From contig JAQENU010000006.1 in NCBI GenBank assembly GCA_027676805.1, positions 62,001 through 126,000 on the forward strand: a stretch of DNA of 64,000 nucleotides, in the 5' to 3' direction. This document shows, piece by piece, positions 1-8,253 of the stretch (position 1 is the first letter of the stretch; each line of letters begins with the position of its first letter). The notes under the pieces are model-generated. The model did no database searches. It had not been told where the DNA came from and worked only from the letters and a program-made list of their open reading frames with translations. Both the position numbers and the translations under genes were made by a program. Source of the stretch: Coprobacillaceae bacterium UN01-12pH3A (GTDB lineage: Bacteria > Bacillota_I > Bacilli_A > Erysipelotrichales > Coprobacillaceae).

Positions 1-292
1 CAAGCGTATAATTCTTTTTTGCGATGCTTCTGGATATTTCATTGATCTTAGATATACGCGCTAAATTTGTTTCACGCTGATAAATACGGCGTATGCGCGT
101 ATACGTATGTCCCTCGATATTAACTGATAAATAAATACAGGTTGCCAGCGTAAAAACGTCAATATTTTTCACACCAAAGGCACGGCAAATATTGACTATC
201 ACTTCTTCTGCACGATATATTTCAGAATTACTTTCTAACATCATGCGTCCTGCTTCAAGACTTAATTCTAAGATTTGATCGATCTCTTTCAT
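1..292 (-). CDS. Threonine/serine exporter-like protein (ThrE/DUF1212 family), N-terminal part
   Basis: Only the first 97 codons lie in the window; the gene runs off the left edge. The visible part (start MKEIDQILELSLEAGRMMLE, then FGVKNIDVFTLATCIYLSVN) matches the cytoplasmic N-terminal domain of ThrE-type threonine/serine exporters. In that family this domain precedes five membrane helices; the helices are outside the window. The start is the ATG after GGGTGATAAA, a modest ribosome site. The family assignment rests on recognised sequence pattern; the substrate is inferred from the family only. Confidence 0.75.
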   Translation of the reverse strand, partial: MKEIDQILELSLEAGRMMLESNSEIYRAEEVIVNICRAFGVKNIDVFTLATCIYLSVNIEGHTYTRIRRIYQRETNLARISKINEISRSIAKKNYTL

Positions 293-334
293 TTTATCAC
301 CCACAGCCTTTTATTATAAGCGATCCCCCATAAA

Positions 335-763
335 TTACAAGTTATACTTGAGCAAATGATGACGTATTCCCACTTCAAAAAATGGTTCTCCACATTCTTC
401 AAAACCAAGCTTCTGATAAAAGCCTAAAGCATTCTCTCTGGCATGAACCATAATGGTTTTTATTTGCCTCTGTTTTAATCTCTGAACAGACTGTATAAAC
501 ATTTCTCTTCCAATATGGCGATGCTGGAAAGATGGGTCAACGGCAACCTGTTTCATCTGCATTGTCTCTTGATCTATAGATCGATAGAAGCATACACCAA
601 TGACTTGACTCTCCTCCATAACTACAATATGCAGATCTTTCTTTTCTGCTTCTAAAGGATCATCATATATGCTCATGCCTAATGGCTGACGCAATACTTT
701 ATCTCTTAATTCCAATGCCTTTTTATAGGCTTCACTGTTCCATTCAATTTGCTTAATTTCCAT
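335..763 (-). CDS. GNAT family N-acetyltransferase
   Basis: This 142-residue protein would transfer an acetyl group from acetyl-CoA to an unknown amine. The acetyl-CoA loop is visible as QHRHIGREMF (about residues 80-89), preceded by the typical beta strand MKQVAVDPSF and followed by VHARENALGFYQKLGF. That final pattern is the usual GNAT C-terminal signature. Its ATG is one base past the TAG of yfcE, and its ribosome site (AAGAGG) lies inside the end of yfcE, so the two are probably translationally coupled. The substrate cannot be told from sequence. Confidence 0.85.
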   Translation of the reverse strand: MEIKQIEWNSEAYKKALELRDKVLRQPLGMSIYDDPLEAEKKDLHIVVMEESQVIGVCFYRSIDQETMQMKQVAVDPSFQHRHIGREMFIQSVQRLKQRQIKTIMVHARENALGFYQKLGFEECGEPFFEVGIRHHLLKYNL

Positions 764-764
764 G

Positions 765-1310
765 CTAACCTCTTAGATCAATAGAAGCTACGATTTCATC
801 TTCAAATGTTTTAATCGTAAAAATATGATTTTCATAAATACCGAAGCTGTTAGTTCCAGCTTTAGGCAAAGAAACAGAAGAAGGATTTAAAATAAAGATA
901 TCCCCTGCTTTTTGAGCAAGCGGCACATGATAATGCCCATAGACCAAAACATCATTTTTGCTTAAGGGTGGCAAAGCATCTTTATGATAATGATGCCCAT
1001 GCGTTAAAAAGAAACGATGTCCGTCAATAAATAAATGGGTGTAATCACTTAACATCGGAAATTCCAGCATCATCTGATCGACTTCACTGTCACAATTTCC
1101 TCTGACACTGATAATTTTATTTTTGTATTCATTCAGCATTGCCGCTACTTTTTTAGGCGCATAATCCTTAGGAAGATCATTGCGTGGTCCATGGTATAAA
1201 AGATCGCCCAAAGAAATAAGATAATCACATTTCTCTTGTTCGAACTGCTCCAAGCTTTTTTCCATATAATAAGCTGATCCATGTACATCAGAAATAAACA
1301 TTAATTTCAT
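765..1310 (-). CDS. yfcE: YfcE-type metallophosphodiesterase
   Basis: This is a 181-residue calcineurin-like phosphoesterase. The metal-binding motifs are in order: DVHG (residues 8-11), GDLLYHGPRN, RGNCDSEVDQ, THGHHYH and YGHYHVP. The run GNCDSEVDQMMLEFP closely resembles Escherichia coli YfcE, which cleaves phosphodiesters with Mn2+ in vitro. The length is normal for the family. It is preceded by a TAGGAGAATAAA ribosome site and followed within one base by the acetyltransferase gene. The physiological substrate is not established for the family. Confidence 0.88.
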   Translation of the reverse strand: MKLMFISDVHGSAYYMEKSLEQFEQEKCDYLISLGDLLYHGPRNDLPKDYAPKKVAAMLNEYKNKIISVRGNCDSEVDQMMLEFPMLSDYTHLFIDGHRFFLTHGHHYHKDALPPLSKNDVLVYGHYHVPLAQKAGDIFILNPSSVSLPKAGTNSFGIYENHIFTIKTFEDEIVASIDLRG

Positions 1311-1319
1311 TTTATTCTC

Positions 1320-2114
1320 CTATCCGTTGGTTAACTCATCCAAACATATATAAAATAAGACTTTATCCATATCCAAAGTTTCAATGCCGTATGTTTTTAA
1401 AAATAACTCCATATATGAGGACGTAAAGGCTTCATGCAGCCATTCAAAATTAAAACGCAGTGTTCTTAAAGCAATCGCAATATCTAAATAACGATCATTG
1501 ACACCACACCCTACAACATCGATCCAGCCGGTGACATTCTTATCCTCTATCATAAAATTAGGCATACAGACATCACCATGACATAAAACTAAATCAAATT
1601 CTTTAGGGTAATGTGCCATCATCAAGTCGTATACGTCCTGTCCGCTCATTCCTTTAAATTCACGTTCAAAGTATTGTGTCTTGACTAGATTATGCTTTAT
1701 ATTATGGCGAACATGTTTTAATTTATCTTCCAGTGTATTATAGGAAGGAAAATCATGGTAATCGATCTGATGCCATTTTTTTATTTCTTTGGCATAAAGG
1801 ATCACCATTTCTTCCCTGCTCATTTGTTTAAAGCCATATTGTCCCATCATTCCCGGCAGCATTTCCATAACCAAATAATAGATGCCATGATCAAAAAGAT
1901 GAAAATAGACTTGTGGGACTTTTATTTTATCCTGAAGCCAAATCAGAATTTGAGCTTCTTTTTCAATATCTGATGAAGCAGAGCATTTAATCACAATATC
2001 TTTATTCAAATAACCATGCTTGACTTCATAAACTTCAGCATCGGAATATCCCATCTGCGGACGGCTAACTTCACTCATATCTATTTTATTTTTTAATTCA
2101 TCTGGCAGCTGCAT
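1320..2114 (-). CDS. Aminoglycoside 3'-phosphotransferase-like kinase (copy 1)
   Basis: This 264-residue protein-kinase-fold small-molecule kinase carries the APH catalytic motif CHGDVCMPN (around residues 178-186) and a metal-binding segment GWIDVVGCGVNDRYLDIA. Both resemble the APH(3') family signatures HGDxCxPN and IDxGRxGxxDRYxDIA. In this copy the Gly-Arg of the second motif is replaced (VVGCG). A paralogue sits immediately upstream on the same strand (10 bp gap), so this is a tandem duplication. Real aminoglycoside resistance is not implied; chromosomal members of this fold often have other or unknown substrates. Confidence 0.75.
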   Translation of the reverse strand: MQLPDELKNKIDMSEVSRPQMGYSDAEVYEVKHGYLNKDIVIKCSASSDIEKEAQILIWLQDKIKVPQVYFHLFDHGIYYLVMEMLPGMMGQYGFKQMSREEMVILYAKEIKKWHQIDYHDFPSYNTLEDKLKHVRHNIKHNLVKTQYFEREFKGMSGQDVYDLMMAHYPKEFDLVLCHGDVCMPNFMIEDKNVTGWIDVVGCGVNDRYLDIAIALRTLRFNFEWLHEAFTSSYMELFLKTYGIETLDMDKVLFYICLDELTNG

Positions 2115-2123
2115 ATTTTTCTC

Positions 2124-2885
2124 CTAATAAAATTCATCTAGTAAAAAGTAGAATTCTCGTTTTCTTTCATCTATCTCAAAGATGCCATACGTCTCTAAAA
2201 AAAGCGTTGTATACGCCTCTATATAAGGCTGATGCATCATTTCTATATTAGTTTTCAAACTTCTTAAAGCTAAGGCAATATCCTGATAGCGGTCATCAAC
2301 ACCGCTTCTTCCTAAATCAATAAATCCGATTCCCTCTCCGACTAATACATTGGGCATACAAAAATCCCCATGACAGATTACCAAATCACGTTCAAGCGGC
2401 TTTAATTCCACTAATCGCATAAAAGTGGCTTCCAATCCCCGTTCTTTTGTAATCTCCTCTAAAGTATGAATATCTATATCCGGCAAATTATTTTTAGCTG
2501 TTTGAATTAATTCTGACAGATTTCGCAGAATCGGATAGTCCTTTATCGGCAAGTCATGCAGCTTTTTTAGTGCCAAGGCATAGAGCCTGATCGTTTCTTC
2601 TATGTCATCATGAAGCAAATCACACAGCATTCTGCCTTTTACTTCACTCATTAATAAGAAGTATTGTCCGTCTTTTTGAGTAAACTCATACACTTTTGGA
2701 ACATTCAGCTTGCCTTCTAAATAGCGATAGGCTTTTACTTCATTTAAAATCTCTTTGTTTCTTGATATTTTTAAATAATAATTTTGTTTATTGTTCGCTA
2801 GAAAATAGACACCGTCCGCCGAACATCCGATCTGATTTTCGGTGACCTGAGTAATCTCATATTTCCTGATCCATTCCTCAAACAT
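2124..2885 (-). CDS. Aminoglycoside 3'-phosphotransferase-like kinase (copy 2)
   Basis: This is a 253-residue paralogue of its downstream neighbour. The motifs are closer to classical APH(3'): CHGDFCMPNVLV and FIDLGRSGVDDRYQDIALA, including the conserved Gly-Arg before the DRYxDIA segment. The ATG lies 8 bases inside the end of the exonuclease III gene (AATGTTTGA), so translation is probably coupled to xth. The ribosome site (GAGATC) is weak, which supports coupling. The catalytic residues look intact, so an active kinase is likely; the substrate (aminoglycoside or other sugar or amine) is unknown. Confidence 0.78.
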   Translation of the reverse strand: MFEEWIRKYEITQVTENQIGCSADGVYFLANNKQNYYLKISRNKEILNEVKAYRYLEGKLNVPKVYEFTQKDGQYFLLMSEVKGRMLCDLLHDDIEETIRLYALALKKLHDLPIKDYPILRNLSELIQTAKNNLPDIDIHTLEEITKERGLEATFMRLVELKPLERDLVICHGDFCMPNVLVGEGIGFIDLGRSGVDDRYQDIALALRSLKTNIEMMHQPYIEAYTTLFLETYGIFEIDERKREFYFLLDEFY

Positions 2886-3633
2886 TGATCTCTAACCCGA
2901 CCGGGCAATGATCTGAACCTAAAACATCCGTATAAATTTTGGCATCTGCTAACTGATCATTCAAGCTTTGGCTGCATAAAAAGTAATCGATCCGCCATCC
3001 GGCATTCTTTTCTCTTGATTTAAACATGTAAGACCACCAAGAATATACTCCCGTTGCATCAGGATAAAAGTGACGGAAAGTATCCGTTAATCCAATCTCT
3101 AATAGCTCACTGAATTTATTTCTTTCTTCATCTGTAAAGCCGGCATTGCGGCGATTGGTTTTAGGGTTTTTAAGGTCGATTTCCTGATGGGCAACGTTTA
3201 AATCCCCACAAATAATAACAGGCTTGTTTTCCTGCAAACGAGCGATATAGGCTTTGAACGCATCCTCCCAAGTCATGCGGTAATCCAAGCGCAGCAATTC
3301 TCTTTTCGTATTTGGCGTATAGCAAGTAATAAAGTAAAAGTCTGCATACTCTAAGGTAATGACACGACCTTCCTGATCATGTTCCTCGATATTTAATCCA
3401 TATGTAACCGTCAAAGGTTCTTTCTTAGTATAGACAGCCACTCCGGAATACCCTTTTTTAACGGCGCTGTTCCAGTAGCTGTGATACCCTTCGAATTCCA
3501 AATCAATCTGATTCGGTTGTAATTTTGTTTCCTGAATGGCAAAAATGTCTGCATCTGCTTCTTTGAAAAAATCAACAAAGCCTTTTTGAACACAGGCACG
3601 CAAGCCATTGACATTCCATGATATTAATTTCAT
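2878..3633 (-). CDS. xth: Exodeoxyribonuclease III / AP endonuclease
   Basis: This 251-residue enzyme of the exonuclease III family nicks DNA 5' to abasic sites and degrades 3' ends during base excision repair. All family motifs are visible in order: SWNVNGLRA, IQETKLQ, GYSGVAVYTKK, CGDLNVAHQEIDL, GWRIDYFL and GSDHCPVGLEI. The length equals that of the Bacillus ExoA-type enzymes. It starts at an ATG behind AGGAGGTCATT. Its 3' end overlaps the start of the APH-like gene by 8 bases. Confidence 0.95.
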   Translation of the reverse strand: MKLISWNVNGLRACVQKGFVDFFKEADADIFAIQETKLQPNQIDLEFEGYHSYWNSAVKKGYSGVAVYTKKEPLTVTYGLNIEEHDQEGRVITLEYADFYFITCYTPNTKRELLRLDYRMTWEDAFKAYIARLQENKPVIICGDLNVAHQEIDLKNPKTNRRNAGFTDEERNKFSELLEIGLTDTFRHFYPDATGVYSWWSYMFKSREKNAGWRIDYFLCSQSLNDQLADAKIYTDVLGSDHCPVGLEINV

Positions 3634-3694
3634 AATGACCTCCTATTGCCCTTATTATTTCATAAATCAATTTATTTGAATAGTAAAACGCAAA

Positions 3695-3719
3695 GAAAAA
3701 AAACGATTTTCATCGTTTT
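3695..3719 (-). terminator. Rho-independent terminator after the GyrI-like gene
   Basis: Read on the minus strand the stem is AAACGAT, loop GAAA, then ATCGTTT, followed by a run of T. It begins right at the stop codon of the GyrI-like gene and separates it from xth. Confidence 0.8.
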
Positions 3720-4328
3720 CTAAAGCTCACAGATTGGATAACGAATAATCGTTTTTAATTTTTCCGGATCTACTCTCTGCGGATCATTCAAATAGATTTC
3801 ATGATGCAGCCCGTTAAGCTTATAACCCTGAATGGTTACATATTCCATAATCTGAGTTGTTGAAGTGATTTCAGTATCATATGCCCCAATATGTAGCATT
3901 TGAACCGCTTCTCCTTCATCACGTTTTTTTAGATAAATATCTTCTAAATACGGAATATTTTTCTTTTCAATCAACATTTGTTTAATTTCTTCAAATATTT
4001 CCTGAGTCATTGCAGTTGGCTGAACAATCATCAATGTATATTTGATTCTTTCTTTTCGCGTAACGTCAAATTGACCATTATCATATGTATCCCAAACACC
4101 TTCTAATGGTGAACTCATGTAGTCTGTTAAACCATGAGCTTTGTAGTATTTTTTAACGGCTTTGGCAAACAGATGCAATGCTTCCGATTTTTCTTTAAAC
4201 TCAACTTCACGAGGATTGCCGATACCATCCAACATAATAAACTGAAACTCAGGTACTTGGACAATATCGATTGATTTCGTACTGGCATCAAATAATTCCT
4301 TATACTCTTTTTTAATGTCTTCTTTCAT
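3720..4328 (-). CDS. GyrI-like small-molecule-binding domain protein
   Basis: This is a 202-residue cytoplasmic protein of the stand-alone GyrI-like type (the fold found in the effector domains of AraC and BmrR regulators, and in proteins that bind toxic compounds). Visible family traits are the EFQFIMLDGIGNPRE strand near residue 27, the SSPLEGVWDTYDNG segment, and the C-terminal HHEIYLNDPQRVDPEKLKTI typical of this group. There is no DNA-binding domain, so it is not itself a transcription factor. It has a GGTGAGGTGAG ribosome site and is transcribed alone. The ligand is unknown. Confidence 0.7.
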   Translation of the reverse strand: MKEDIKKEYKELFDASTKSIDIVQVPEFQFIMLDGIGNPREVEFKEKSEALHLFAKAVKKYYKAHGLTDYMSSPLEGVWDTYDNGQFDVTRKERIKYTLMIVQPTAMTQEIFEEIKQMLIEKKNIPYLEDIYLKKRDEGEAVQMLHIGAYDTEITSTTQIMEYVTIQGYKLNGLHHEIYLNDPQRVDPEKLKTIIRYPICEL

Positions 4329-4384
4329 CTTCTCACCTCACCACTTAATTATTATATACAAATTCTAAAAAAATGCTACATAAT

Positions 4385-4849
4385 TTAGTTATTTTTTAAC
4401 TTTATTTCCATCATTGTCATTTCTACCCCCATTACCGTTTTACTTCTCGACAGACTGGTAAAACCGCAATGCTCGTAAAATTTGATGGCATGTGTCTCTG
4501 CATCCAGTGACACATGGTCTAATTTTGGATCTAATGCCTGACAGCGCATGATGGCATGCTTCAGCAGTTGTGTTCCATACCCTTGTTTTTGATAAGGAGG
4601 ATCAACAAAAATATTAGTTATAGTATTCCCATCCTGAATCTCTACAAACCCAACGATTTCGTTTTTATTTAAAACATATAATTCATACTGATTGTCTAAT
4701 CGTGCTTCTATATTTTTTAATTTAAAATAACTTTTCACAAAATGCTTTGCCAAATAAAGTTTTTTATCCTTACGAATATTGCTGTCAAAACATTTCAGTG
4801 CAATCTTCTGCACACGTGGTGCATCCTCTTCTTGAAATTCTCTAATCAC
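4385..4849 (-). CDS. GNAT family N-acetyltransferase
   Basis: This 154-residue acetyltransferase has the acetyl-CoA motif QKQGYGTQLLKHA (around residues 91-103) and the C-terminal LDAETHAIKFYEHCGF signature. The reading frame opens with GTG (MIREFQEED), a normal GNAT N-terminus, but no Shine-Dalgarno sequence lies directly before it. Instead the galE terminator-like hairpin ends a few bases upstream, with an AAGG in its loop. Expression may therefore depend on readthrough or be low. The substrate is unknown. Confidence 0.78.
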   Translation of the reverse strand: MIREFQEEDAPRVQKIALKCFDSNIRKDKKLYLAKHFVKSYFKLKNIEARLDNQYELYVLNKNEIVGFVEIQDGNTITNIFVDPPYQKQGYGTQLLKHAIMRCQALDPKLDHVSLDAETHAIKFYEHCGFTSLSRSKTVMGVEMTMMEIKLKNN

Positions 4850-4852
4850 GAT

Positions 4853-4874
4853 AAAAATAGGCCTTACGCCTATT
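4853..4874 (-). terminator. Terminator-like hairpin overlapping the galE stop codon
   Basis: On the minus strand AATAGGC, loop GTAAG, GCCTATT is followed by TTTAT. The stem includes the galE stop codon and ends just upstream of the GTG start of the next acetyltransferase gene. It may be an attenuator, since the two genes would otherwise be one transcript. Confidence 0.6.
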
Positions 4875-5868
4875 TATTATGCATAACGAAATTCCATCCG
4901 TCTTTACACATTTCATCAATGTCCGCTTCGGCAACAAACCCTAATTCTTCTTTTGCTTTTGTTGTATCAGCATAACATTCATCAATGTCTCCAGGACGGC
5001 GAGCCGTTATTTTATATTTGATTTTAATTCCTGTTGCACGTTCAAAGTTATTTACAATATCCAAAACACTATAGCCTTTTCCGGTACCTAAATTGTAGAT
5101 ATGCACACCGCTGCTGTTCATGACTTTATTAATGGCTAACACATGTCCGCGAGCTAAGTCTACTACATGAATATAATCTCTGACTCCGGTTCCATCATGA
5201 GTATCATAGTCATCTCCAAATACATTTAAGCATTCTAATTCTCCGGAAGCGACTTTTAAAATATAAGGCATTAAATTATTGGGAATATCTTTTGGATTTT
5301 CTCCAATCAGCCCGCTTTTATGAGCTCCGATCGGATTAAAGTAACGAAGTAATGCAATTGACCAGTCCGGATGAGCAAATTGAATATCTGTTAAGATTCT
5401 TTCTGTCATCAATTTAGTTGTTCCATAGGGATTAGTTGTTGATAAAGGGAAATCTTCTTTAATAGGGACAGACGCCGGTTTCCCATACACTGTTGCACTT
5501 GAAGAAAAGACGAAACGTTTGCATCCGTATTTCTCCATCATTTCGCATAAAACAAAGGTGCTTACCAAGTTGTTTGAGTAATACATCAATGGCTTTTCCA
5601 CAGATTCTCCGACCGCTTTATAGCCTGCAAAATGAATGATTGCTTCTATGTTATTATCTCGGAATACTTCATCCATTTGTTCCTTGCATGTAACATCATA
5701 TTCATAGAATTTAAAGTCTTTGTTTGTAATTGTTCTGATCTTATCCAAAACATCTGCACTTGAGTTATAAAAATTATCTGCAATAATGACTTCCTGATTG
5801 TTTTCCAATAACTGCACTACTGTGTGACTTCCAATAAAACCTGCTCCACCCGTTACTAAAATTGCCAT
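4870..5868 (-). CDS. galE: UDP-glucose 4-epimerase
   Basis: This 332-residue short-chain dehydrogenase-type epimerase interconverts UDP-glucose and UDP-galactose using bound NAD. The NAD loop GGAGFIGSHT is at residues 7-16, the catalytic Ser-Ser-x-Tyr-x3-Lys set appears as FSSSATVYG and NPYGTTKLMTE, and NPIGAHKSGLIGE and GVRDYIHVVDLA are GalE-specific. The length is standard. It starts at an ATG behind ATAGGAGGATAAACG. No other Leloir genes are adjacent, so it probably supplies UDP-galactose for envelope polysaccharide as well as sugar use. Confidence 0.96.
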   Translation of the reverse strand: MAILVTGGAGFIGSHTVVQLLENNQEVIIADNFYNSSADVLDKIRTITNKDFKFYEYDVTCKEQMDEVFRDNNIEAIIHFAGYKAVGESVEKPLMYYSNNLVSTFVLCEMMEKYGCKRFVFSSSATVYGKPASVPIKEDFPLSTTNPYGTTKLMTERILTDIQFAHPDWSIALLRYFNPIGAHKSGLIGENPKDIPNNLMPYILKVASGELECLNVFGDDYDTHDGTGVRDYIHVVDLARGHVLAINKVMNSSGVHIYNLGTGKGYSVLDIVNNFERATGIKIKYKITARRPGDIDECYADTTKAKEELGFVAEADIDEMCKDGWNFVMHNK

Positions 5869-5879
5869 CGTTTATCCTC

Positions 5880-6134
5880 CTATAAACACTTGTTTAGTAC
5901 TTCTTCAATCTGTTCCTTTGTTGCCGCTCCTTCATGAACCTTCACATCGTCAATAAAGAAAGTCGGTACATAATAATAATCGTGCGCATCTGCATAGGCA
6001 GATTCTTCACTTTCCTCAATCATTTTAATTTGAATATCTGCATATTTCGGATCTGCTTTTAACTCATTCATCCAACCGATTGCTTGTTTGCAGTATGGAC
6101 AGCTCTTCAAATAAAATAATTCTGCTTTTTTCAT
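5880..6134 (-). CDS. Small thioredoxin-fold (glutaredoxin-like) protein
   Basis: This 84-residue protein has a redox motif CPYC (residues 13-16) after the first strand (AELFYLKSC) and a cis-proline context YVPTFFIDD. This is the glutaredoxin/thioredoxin fold used for thiol-disulfide exchange in the cytoplasm. Its ATG directly follows the TAA of the cyclophilin gene, so the two are co-translated. The length fits minimal glutaredoxins. The partner protein is unknown. Confidence 0.8.
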   Translation of the reverse strand: MKKAELFYLKSCPYCKQAIGWMNELKADPKYADIQIKMIEESEESAYADAHDYYYVPTFFIDDVKVHEGAATKEQIEEVLNKCL

Positions 6135-6617
6135 TTAGATCACCTCGATCGTTTTAATGATCTGCTTTGATAAAGGGGCATCCTGGAAATCTGTCGCAGT
6201 TTTTGCGATGCGGTCTACAACTTCCATTCCTTTTGTAATCTTACCAAAACCGGCATATTCTCCATCTAAATGCGGAGCCTCTTTATGCATGATAAAGAAC
6301 TGACTTGATGCAGAGTCTTTTACCATCGTACGGGCCATAGATAAAACTCCCGGTATATGTTTTAAATCATTCTTAACTCCGTTTGAAGCAAATTCACCTT
6401 TAATACTTTTTGCTTCTTTATGCTTCATATCTTTATCGAATCCTCCGCCCTGAATCATGAAGCCATCAATGACTCTATGAAAGATTAATCCATCGAAGAA
6501 ATGTTCTTTAATTAAATTAACGAAGTTTTCTACTGTGATCGGAGCTATCTCAGGATATAATTCTCCTTCCATGACTTCTCCGGTTTCCATTGTTATTCTG
6601 ATATTAATTGTTTCCAT
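6135..6617 (-). CDS. ppiB: Peptidyl-prolyl cis-trans isomerase, cyclophilin type
   Basis: This 160-residue cyclophilin catalyses proline isomerisation in protein folding. Active-site segments are present: FHRVIDGFMIQGGGFD, SMARTMVKDSASSQFFIM and HLDGEYAGFGKITKGM. There is no signal peptide, so it acts in the cytoplasm. It has an AGAAAGGAAAAAAATA ribosome site. It is directly coupled to the downstream thioredoxin-fold gene, with no gap between the stop and the next start. Confidence 0.94.
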   Translation of the reverse strand: METINIRITMETGEVMEGELYPEIAPITVENFVNLIKEHFFDGLIFHRVIDGFMIQGGGFDKDMKHKEAKSIKGEFASNGVKNDLKHIPGVLSMARTMVKDSASSQFFIMHKEAPHLDGEYAGFGKITKGMEVVDRIAKTATDFQDAPLSKQIIKTIEVI

Positions 6618-6639
6618 TATTTTTTTCCTTTCTATAACT

Positions 6640-6915
6640 TTATCCCATTATACTTTTATTATATCCTAAAAGCAAATAAGTCAAAACGAGGATCTGTAAA
6701 ATGATCATCAGCGGGACGCCAATACTAAACTTCTTTTTTGAAACTTTGTGATGTGCCGTCTGCATACCGATATAGCTACCGATGCTGCCGCCGAGTATCG
6801 CTATAAGCAGTAAGGTCTTTTCACTAATTCGCCATAAATGATGAACAGCTCGGTATTTATCAATCAGCATTGAAAGAAAGCCAATCACATTCATTGCAAG
6901 AAAATAACAGATCAT
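6640..6915 (-). CDS. DUF1294 family small membrane protein
   Basis: This 91-residue protein has three hydrophobic segments (about residues 1-17, 32-52 and 64-84). The signature NVIGFLSMLIDKYRA followed by RISEKTLLLIAILGGSIG and HHKVSKKKFSIGVP is that of the DUF1294 family, small inner-membrane proteins of unknown role. The length is usual for the stand-alone form. Confidence 0.82.
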   Translation of the reverse strand: MICYFLAMNVIGFLSMLIDKYRAVHHLWRISEKTLLLIAILGGSIGSYIGMQTAHHKVSKKKFSIGVPLMIILQILVLTYLLLGYNKSIMG

Positions 6916-6995
6916 TTTATCACCGCCCCCATTATAGCAAAATCCTTCTCTTCTGCCAATGAAATTTCATAGTCAATATAGTACATATATTTATA

Positions 6996-8243
6996 TTACA
7001 ATTCAGTTGACGATGAAATAGAGGCAGATTTACGGAAAAGAACTAACCCAATAATAAAGATAAAGGCTAACATCCCTACTCCAATATTGACACTATTGAA
7101 TACTTGACTAGCGATTGAAATGATTGCTGTGCCAAAAAATGATGCACCTTTGCCGCAAATATCCATAATTCCAAAGTATTCCCCCGATTTATCTGCCGGA
7201 ATAATTTTCGCAAAGTATGAACGAGATAAAGCCTGTATCCCCCCTTGAAACATTCCTACAATAATAGCTAAAATCCAAAAGTGTAATTGTGTGGATATTA
7301 CCAAAGCAAACAACGCAATCCCTGTATAAGCAATGATACATAAAGTGATTAGAGTCTTATTATCGTATTTCTTTGATAATCGTCCAAAAAGCAGGGAACA
7401 TGGAAAAGCAACTATTTGTGTCATTAACAAAGCCATCAAAAGACCATTACTATCTAAACCTAATGCCTGACCGTAAGCCGTAGCCATTTCAATGATCGTA
7501 TAAACACCATCAATATAAAAGAAGAAAGCTAAGAGAAAGTAAAGTATTCTTCGATCTTGTTTTATATTTTTTAATGTTGACCATAAACGCCCTAAGCTTT
7601 GTTTAATAAGATGGGACTGATGTTCAACATAATATTTTTGTTGATACATTTTGAGTAAGGGAATACTCATCGCCACCCACCAAATCGCTATTAATAAAAA
7701 AGTGAGGATCATGGACGTTGTTATGGATAATCCCATGCCGCTTCCGCCAAGCACTAAAAATAAACCAATCCCAAAAGGAAGACAGCTCCCAATATACCCC
7801 CATGCATACCCTTGACTCGAAACTGCATCCATTCTTTCTTTTGTTGTGATATCGGTTAACATCGAATCATAGAATACTATACTAGAAGAATATCCCACTT
7901 TAGCAATGACAAAGATAGCAAGAAATATAAACCAAGTGGATGCTGTTCCTAATAATGCACAGCAAATCGCCCCAATCCCCATCGAGATAGCAAAGAGCTT
8001 TTTCTTAAAGTTTTTTATATCGGCCAAAGCCCCGAATACGGGACCGATAAACGCTACAATCAAAGTTGAAAGTGACATCGCATATCCCCAATAGGCTAAA
8101 TACTCCACTTCACTTAACCCCTTTAAATCAGCTAAATAGTTAAAATAGATGGGTAAAATCGTTGATACAAGCAGAATAAATGCTGAATTACCAATATCAT
8201 AAAGAATCCATGCCTTTTCTAATGATGTAAGTTTAAATTTCAT
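6996..8243 (-). CDS. MFS transporter, UMF1/Atg22-like
   Basis: This is a 415-residue protein with about twelve membrane segments. The N-terminus KAWILYDIGNSAFILLVSTI and the segments FGALADIKNFKKK and MFQGGIQALSRSYFAKIIP are typical of the UMF1/vacuole effluxer Atg22-like branch of the major facilitator superfamily. The start was set at the ATG preceded by AAGGAGGTTTTT, about 20 codons inside the longest open frame. This removes an overlap with the upstream gene and gives a conventional N-terminus. The transported compound is unknown; family members are often linked to amino acid or drug export. Confidence 0.85.
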   Translation of the reverse strand: MKFKLTSLEKAWILYDIGNSAFILLVSTILPIYFNYLADLKGLSEVEYLAYWGYAMSLSTLIVAFIGPVFGALADIKNFKKKLFAISMGIGAICCALLGTASTWFIFLAIFVIAKVGYSSSIVFYDSMLTDITTKERMDAVSSQGYAWGYIGSCLPFGIGLFLVLGGSGMGLSITTSMILTFLLIAIWWVAMSIPLLKMYQQKYYVEHQSHLIKQSLGRLWSTLKNIKQDRRILYFLLAFFFYIDGVYTIIEMATAYGQALGLDSNGLLMALLMTQIVAFPCSLLFGRLSKKYDNKTLITLCIIAYTGIALFALVISTQLHFWILAIIVGMFQGGIQALSRSYFAKIIPADKSGEYFGIMDICGKGASFFGTAIISIASQVFNSVNIGVGMLAFIFIIGLVLFRKSASISSSTEL

Positions 8244-8253
8244 AAAAACCTCC

